Below are positions 5,973 to 6,013 of a DNA stretch of 6,013 nucleotides, piece by piece. The translations under genes were made by a program, and so were the position numbers. The stretch comes from a bacterium UBA3734 (lineage in GTDB: Bacteria; Bacteroidota; Bacteroidia; Bacteroidales; Bacteroidaceae), in contig DFHC01000096.1 of assembly GCA_002372575.1 (NCBI GenBank), positions 1-6,013 of the forward strand, given 5' to 3'. The notes under the pieces were generated by a model. The model did no database searches. It was not told the origin of the DNA and saw nothing but the letters and a program-made list of their open reading frames with translations. Every line of letters starts with the position of its first letter. Within the stretch, counting starts at the first letter, position 1.

Positions 5973-6013
5973 AAACGCCCTTTTTAGTAAAAAAATTCAA
6001 AAAAAAATTCATT

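Noticed and set aside
5971..6001. A possible hairpin terminator in the A/T-rich right edge (AAAAA, CGCCC, TTTTT).
   Set aside because: The stem would be five A-T pairs only, with no G-C support, so it is not convincing. It more likely reflects AT-rich promoter-upstream DNA.

Overview
The window looks like chromosomal core sequence from a Bacteroidota bacterium of the order Bacteroidales. A Prevotellaceae-type genome is my best guess, but the sequence does not prove it. The clues are a SecD-SecF fusion protein, start codons preceded by A-rich leaders without a clear Shine-Dalgarno in secDF and the rhomboid gene, and two upstream elements matching the Bacteroidales promoter pattern TTTG / TAnnTTTG. 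The genes are moderately GC-rich and separated by AT-rich spacers. I see no mobile element, phage gene, tRNA, rRNA, CRISPR array or defence gene.

Layout from left to right: (1) bases 1-602, + strand, hold the 3' end of rnr (RNase R: the end of the RNB catalytic domain plus the S1 domain). (2) Bases 603-693 are a convergent intergenic gap with a perfect 13-bp hairpin terminator and then a 25-base strictly alternating pyrimidine-purine tract. (3) Bases 694-3684, - strand, are a complete secDF, with its own promoter in the AT-rich gap 3685-3789. (4) Bases 3790-4866, - strand, encode a membrane-anchored endonuclease/exonuclease/phosphatase (EEP) family protein whose catalytic domain is predicted to face the periplasm. 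(5) Bases 4867-4981 are a spacer made almost wholly of a 7-bp tandem repeat. (6) Bases 4982 to about 5911, - strand, encode a rhomboid intramembrane serine protease with an intact catalytic dyad and a Bacteroidota-style cytoplasmic tail. (7) Bases 5912-6013 hold the rhomboid promoter and leader, then an A/T-rich stretch (5973-6013) in which I see nothing identifiable before the window ends.

The rhomboid and EEP genes are probably one transcription unit, because no promoter-like element is visible between them, only the heptad repeat. secDF is probably transcribed from its own promoter. Three of the four products act at or in the inner membrane (SecDF in protein export, rhomboid in membrane proteolysis, EEP protein membrane-anchored), but nothing shows that they form one pathway. 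The region looks like ordinary housekeeping sequence. The most unusual element is the heptad array between the rhomboid and EEP genes. I found no convincing evidence for a wholly new system.
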